The translations under genes were made by a program, and so were the position numbers. This document shows positions 5,880 through 6,323 of a stretch of DNA of 6,323 nt, in pieces (position 1 is the stretch's first letter; every line of letters begins with the position of its first letter). This DNA comes from Acidobacteriota bacterium (GTDB lineage: Bacteria; Acidobacteriota; Terriglobia; Versatilivoradales; Versatilivoraceae), in NCBI GenBank assembly GCA_028875135.1, contig JAPPFQ010000336.1, forward strand, positions 1-6,323, in the 5' to 3' direction. The notes under the pieces were generated by a model. That model was not told where the DNA came from. It made no database searches and saw only the letters and a list, made by a program, of their open reading frames with translations.

Positions 5880-5908
5880 CCGCCCCGTCAATCCCCACGG
5901 AATCCCCC

Positions 5909-6323
5909 ATGACCCTGGAAAAATCCGCCCGATGGTTTGAAGAGAACAAGAAATTTCTGGCCGGAGGCGTCAGCAGCGACGTGCGCAAGGCCGAGCTTCC
6001 CCATCCGCTCTACTTCGAGTCGGGCTCGGGGAGCCGGATCCGCGACGTGGACGGCAACGAGTACATCGACTACGTGCTGGGACAGGGGCCGCTGCTGCTG
6101 GGCCACAGTCCCCGCCCGGTGCTGGAGGCTGTCCACCGGCAGTTGGACCGGGGCCTGGTCTTTGCCGGCCAACACGAGGCCGAGGTCGAACTGGCCCGGC
6201 TTCTGATCCAGGCGATTCCCTGCGCCGAGCGGGTCCGGTTCAACAGCACCGGCTCCGAGGCCTTGATCCCGGCCCTTCGGGCGGCCCGGGCCTACCGGGG
6301 GCGCAACCTGGTGGTCAAGTTCG
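5909..6323 (+). CDS. Class III aminotransferase, glutamate-1-semialdehyde-aminomutase-like (partial, 3' end missing)
   Basis: The frame is open from ATG 5909 to the right edge, giving 138 aa, roughly a third of a usual 430-aa protein. The N-terminal part matches the PLP fold-type I class III family: FLAGGVSSDVR (16-26), RIRDVDGNEYIDYVLGQG (43-60), LLGHSPRPV (63-71) and VRFNSTGSEAL (109-119). In the last, the GSEA segment binds PLP phosphate in relatives (usually GTEA). The order resembles HemL, but D24 replaces the Pro of the GGVxSPVR motif and the genomic setting is catabolic. A transaminase or aminomutase for another substrate is therefore more likely than haem synthesis. The PLP lysine lies beyond the window. 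No strong SD precedes the ATG (only CGGA), so translation may be coupled to the SDR 29 bp upstream. Confidence 0.9.
   Translation, partial: MTLEKSARWFEENKKFLAGGVSSDVRKAELPHPLYFESGSGSRIRDVDGNEYIDYVLGQGPLLLGHSPRPVLEAVHRQLDRGLVFAGQHEAEVELARLLIQAIPCAERVRFNSTGSEALIPALRAARAYRGRNLVVKF

Noticed and set aside
5004..5891. 295-codon minus-strand open frame over the second SDR
   Set aside because: It is the antisense shadow of a well-supported SDR gene. The translation is low-complexity V/G/D/H-rich with no recognisable fold.
5909..6323. Assignment of the aminotransferase as hemL
   Set aside because: The visible third is HemL-like, but the GGVxSPVR proline is replaced by Asp, GTEA reads GSEA, and the context is catabolic. 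Only the class III family level is supported.

Overview
This is a GC-rich stretch of bacterial chromosome. The genes are tightly packed, ATG and TTG starts are mixed, Shine-Dalgarno (SD) sites are strong, and most codons end in G or C. The gene content (a solute:sodium symporter, a pyruvate-type aldolase, two short-chain dehydrogenases and a class III aminotransferase) points to a heterotroph with many catabolic clusters. The phylum cannot be read from the sequence. An Acidobacteriota-like soil or marine organism would fit, but that is only a guess.

Layout. Positions 1-440 hold no convincing complete gene. A possible leftward gene with a hydrophobic N-terminus runs off the left edge, followed by an AT-richer intergenic stretch with small repeats. 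Four genes follow on the minus strand. In transcription order they are an HpcH/HpaI-family aldolase (4848 to 4057), a 515-aa sodium:solute symporter (3950 to 2403), a classical SDR oxidoreductase (2139 to 1354) and a predicted lipoprotein combining a DUF151/bifunctional-nuclease domain with a PDZ domain (1286 to 441). The 263-bp gap between the symporter and the SDR is unusually rich in inverted repeats. A 248-bp divergent intergenic region (4849-5096) separates this group from a plus-strand pair: a second, atypical SDR (5097-5879) and, 29 bp further on, the first 138 codons of a class III (glutamate-1-semialdehyde-aminomutase-like) aminotransferase cut by the right edge.

How the genes may work together. 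The aldolase, symporter, SDRs and aminotransferase look like one divergently transcribed catabolic locus. The symporter would import an organic acid, sugar acid or amino compound. The aminotransferase and dehydrogenases would interconvert amino, keto and hydroxyl groups. The aldolase would then cleave a 2-oxo acid to pyruvate or a related oxo-acid plus an aldehyde. The substrate cannot be named from sequence. The DUF151-PDZ lipoprotein probably has an unrelated, envelope-associated role.

No clearly new defence, mobile or RNA system was found. The items most worth a second look are the DUF151-PDZ lipoprotein, the altered active-site signature of the second SDR, and the inverted-repeat cluster upstream of the first SDR.
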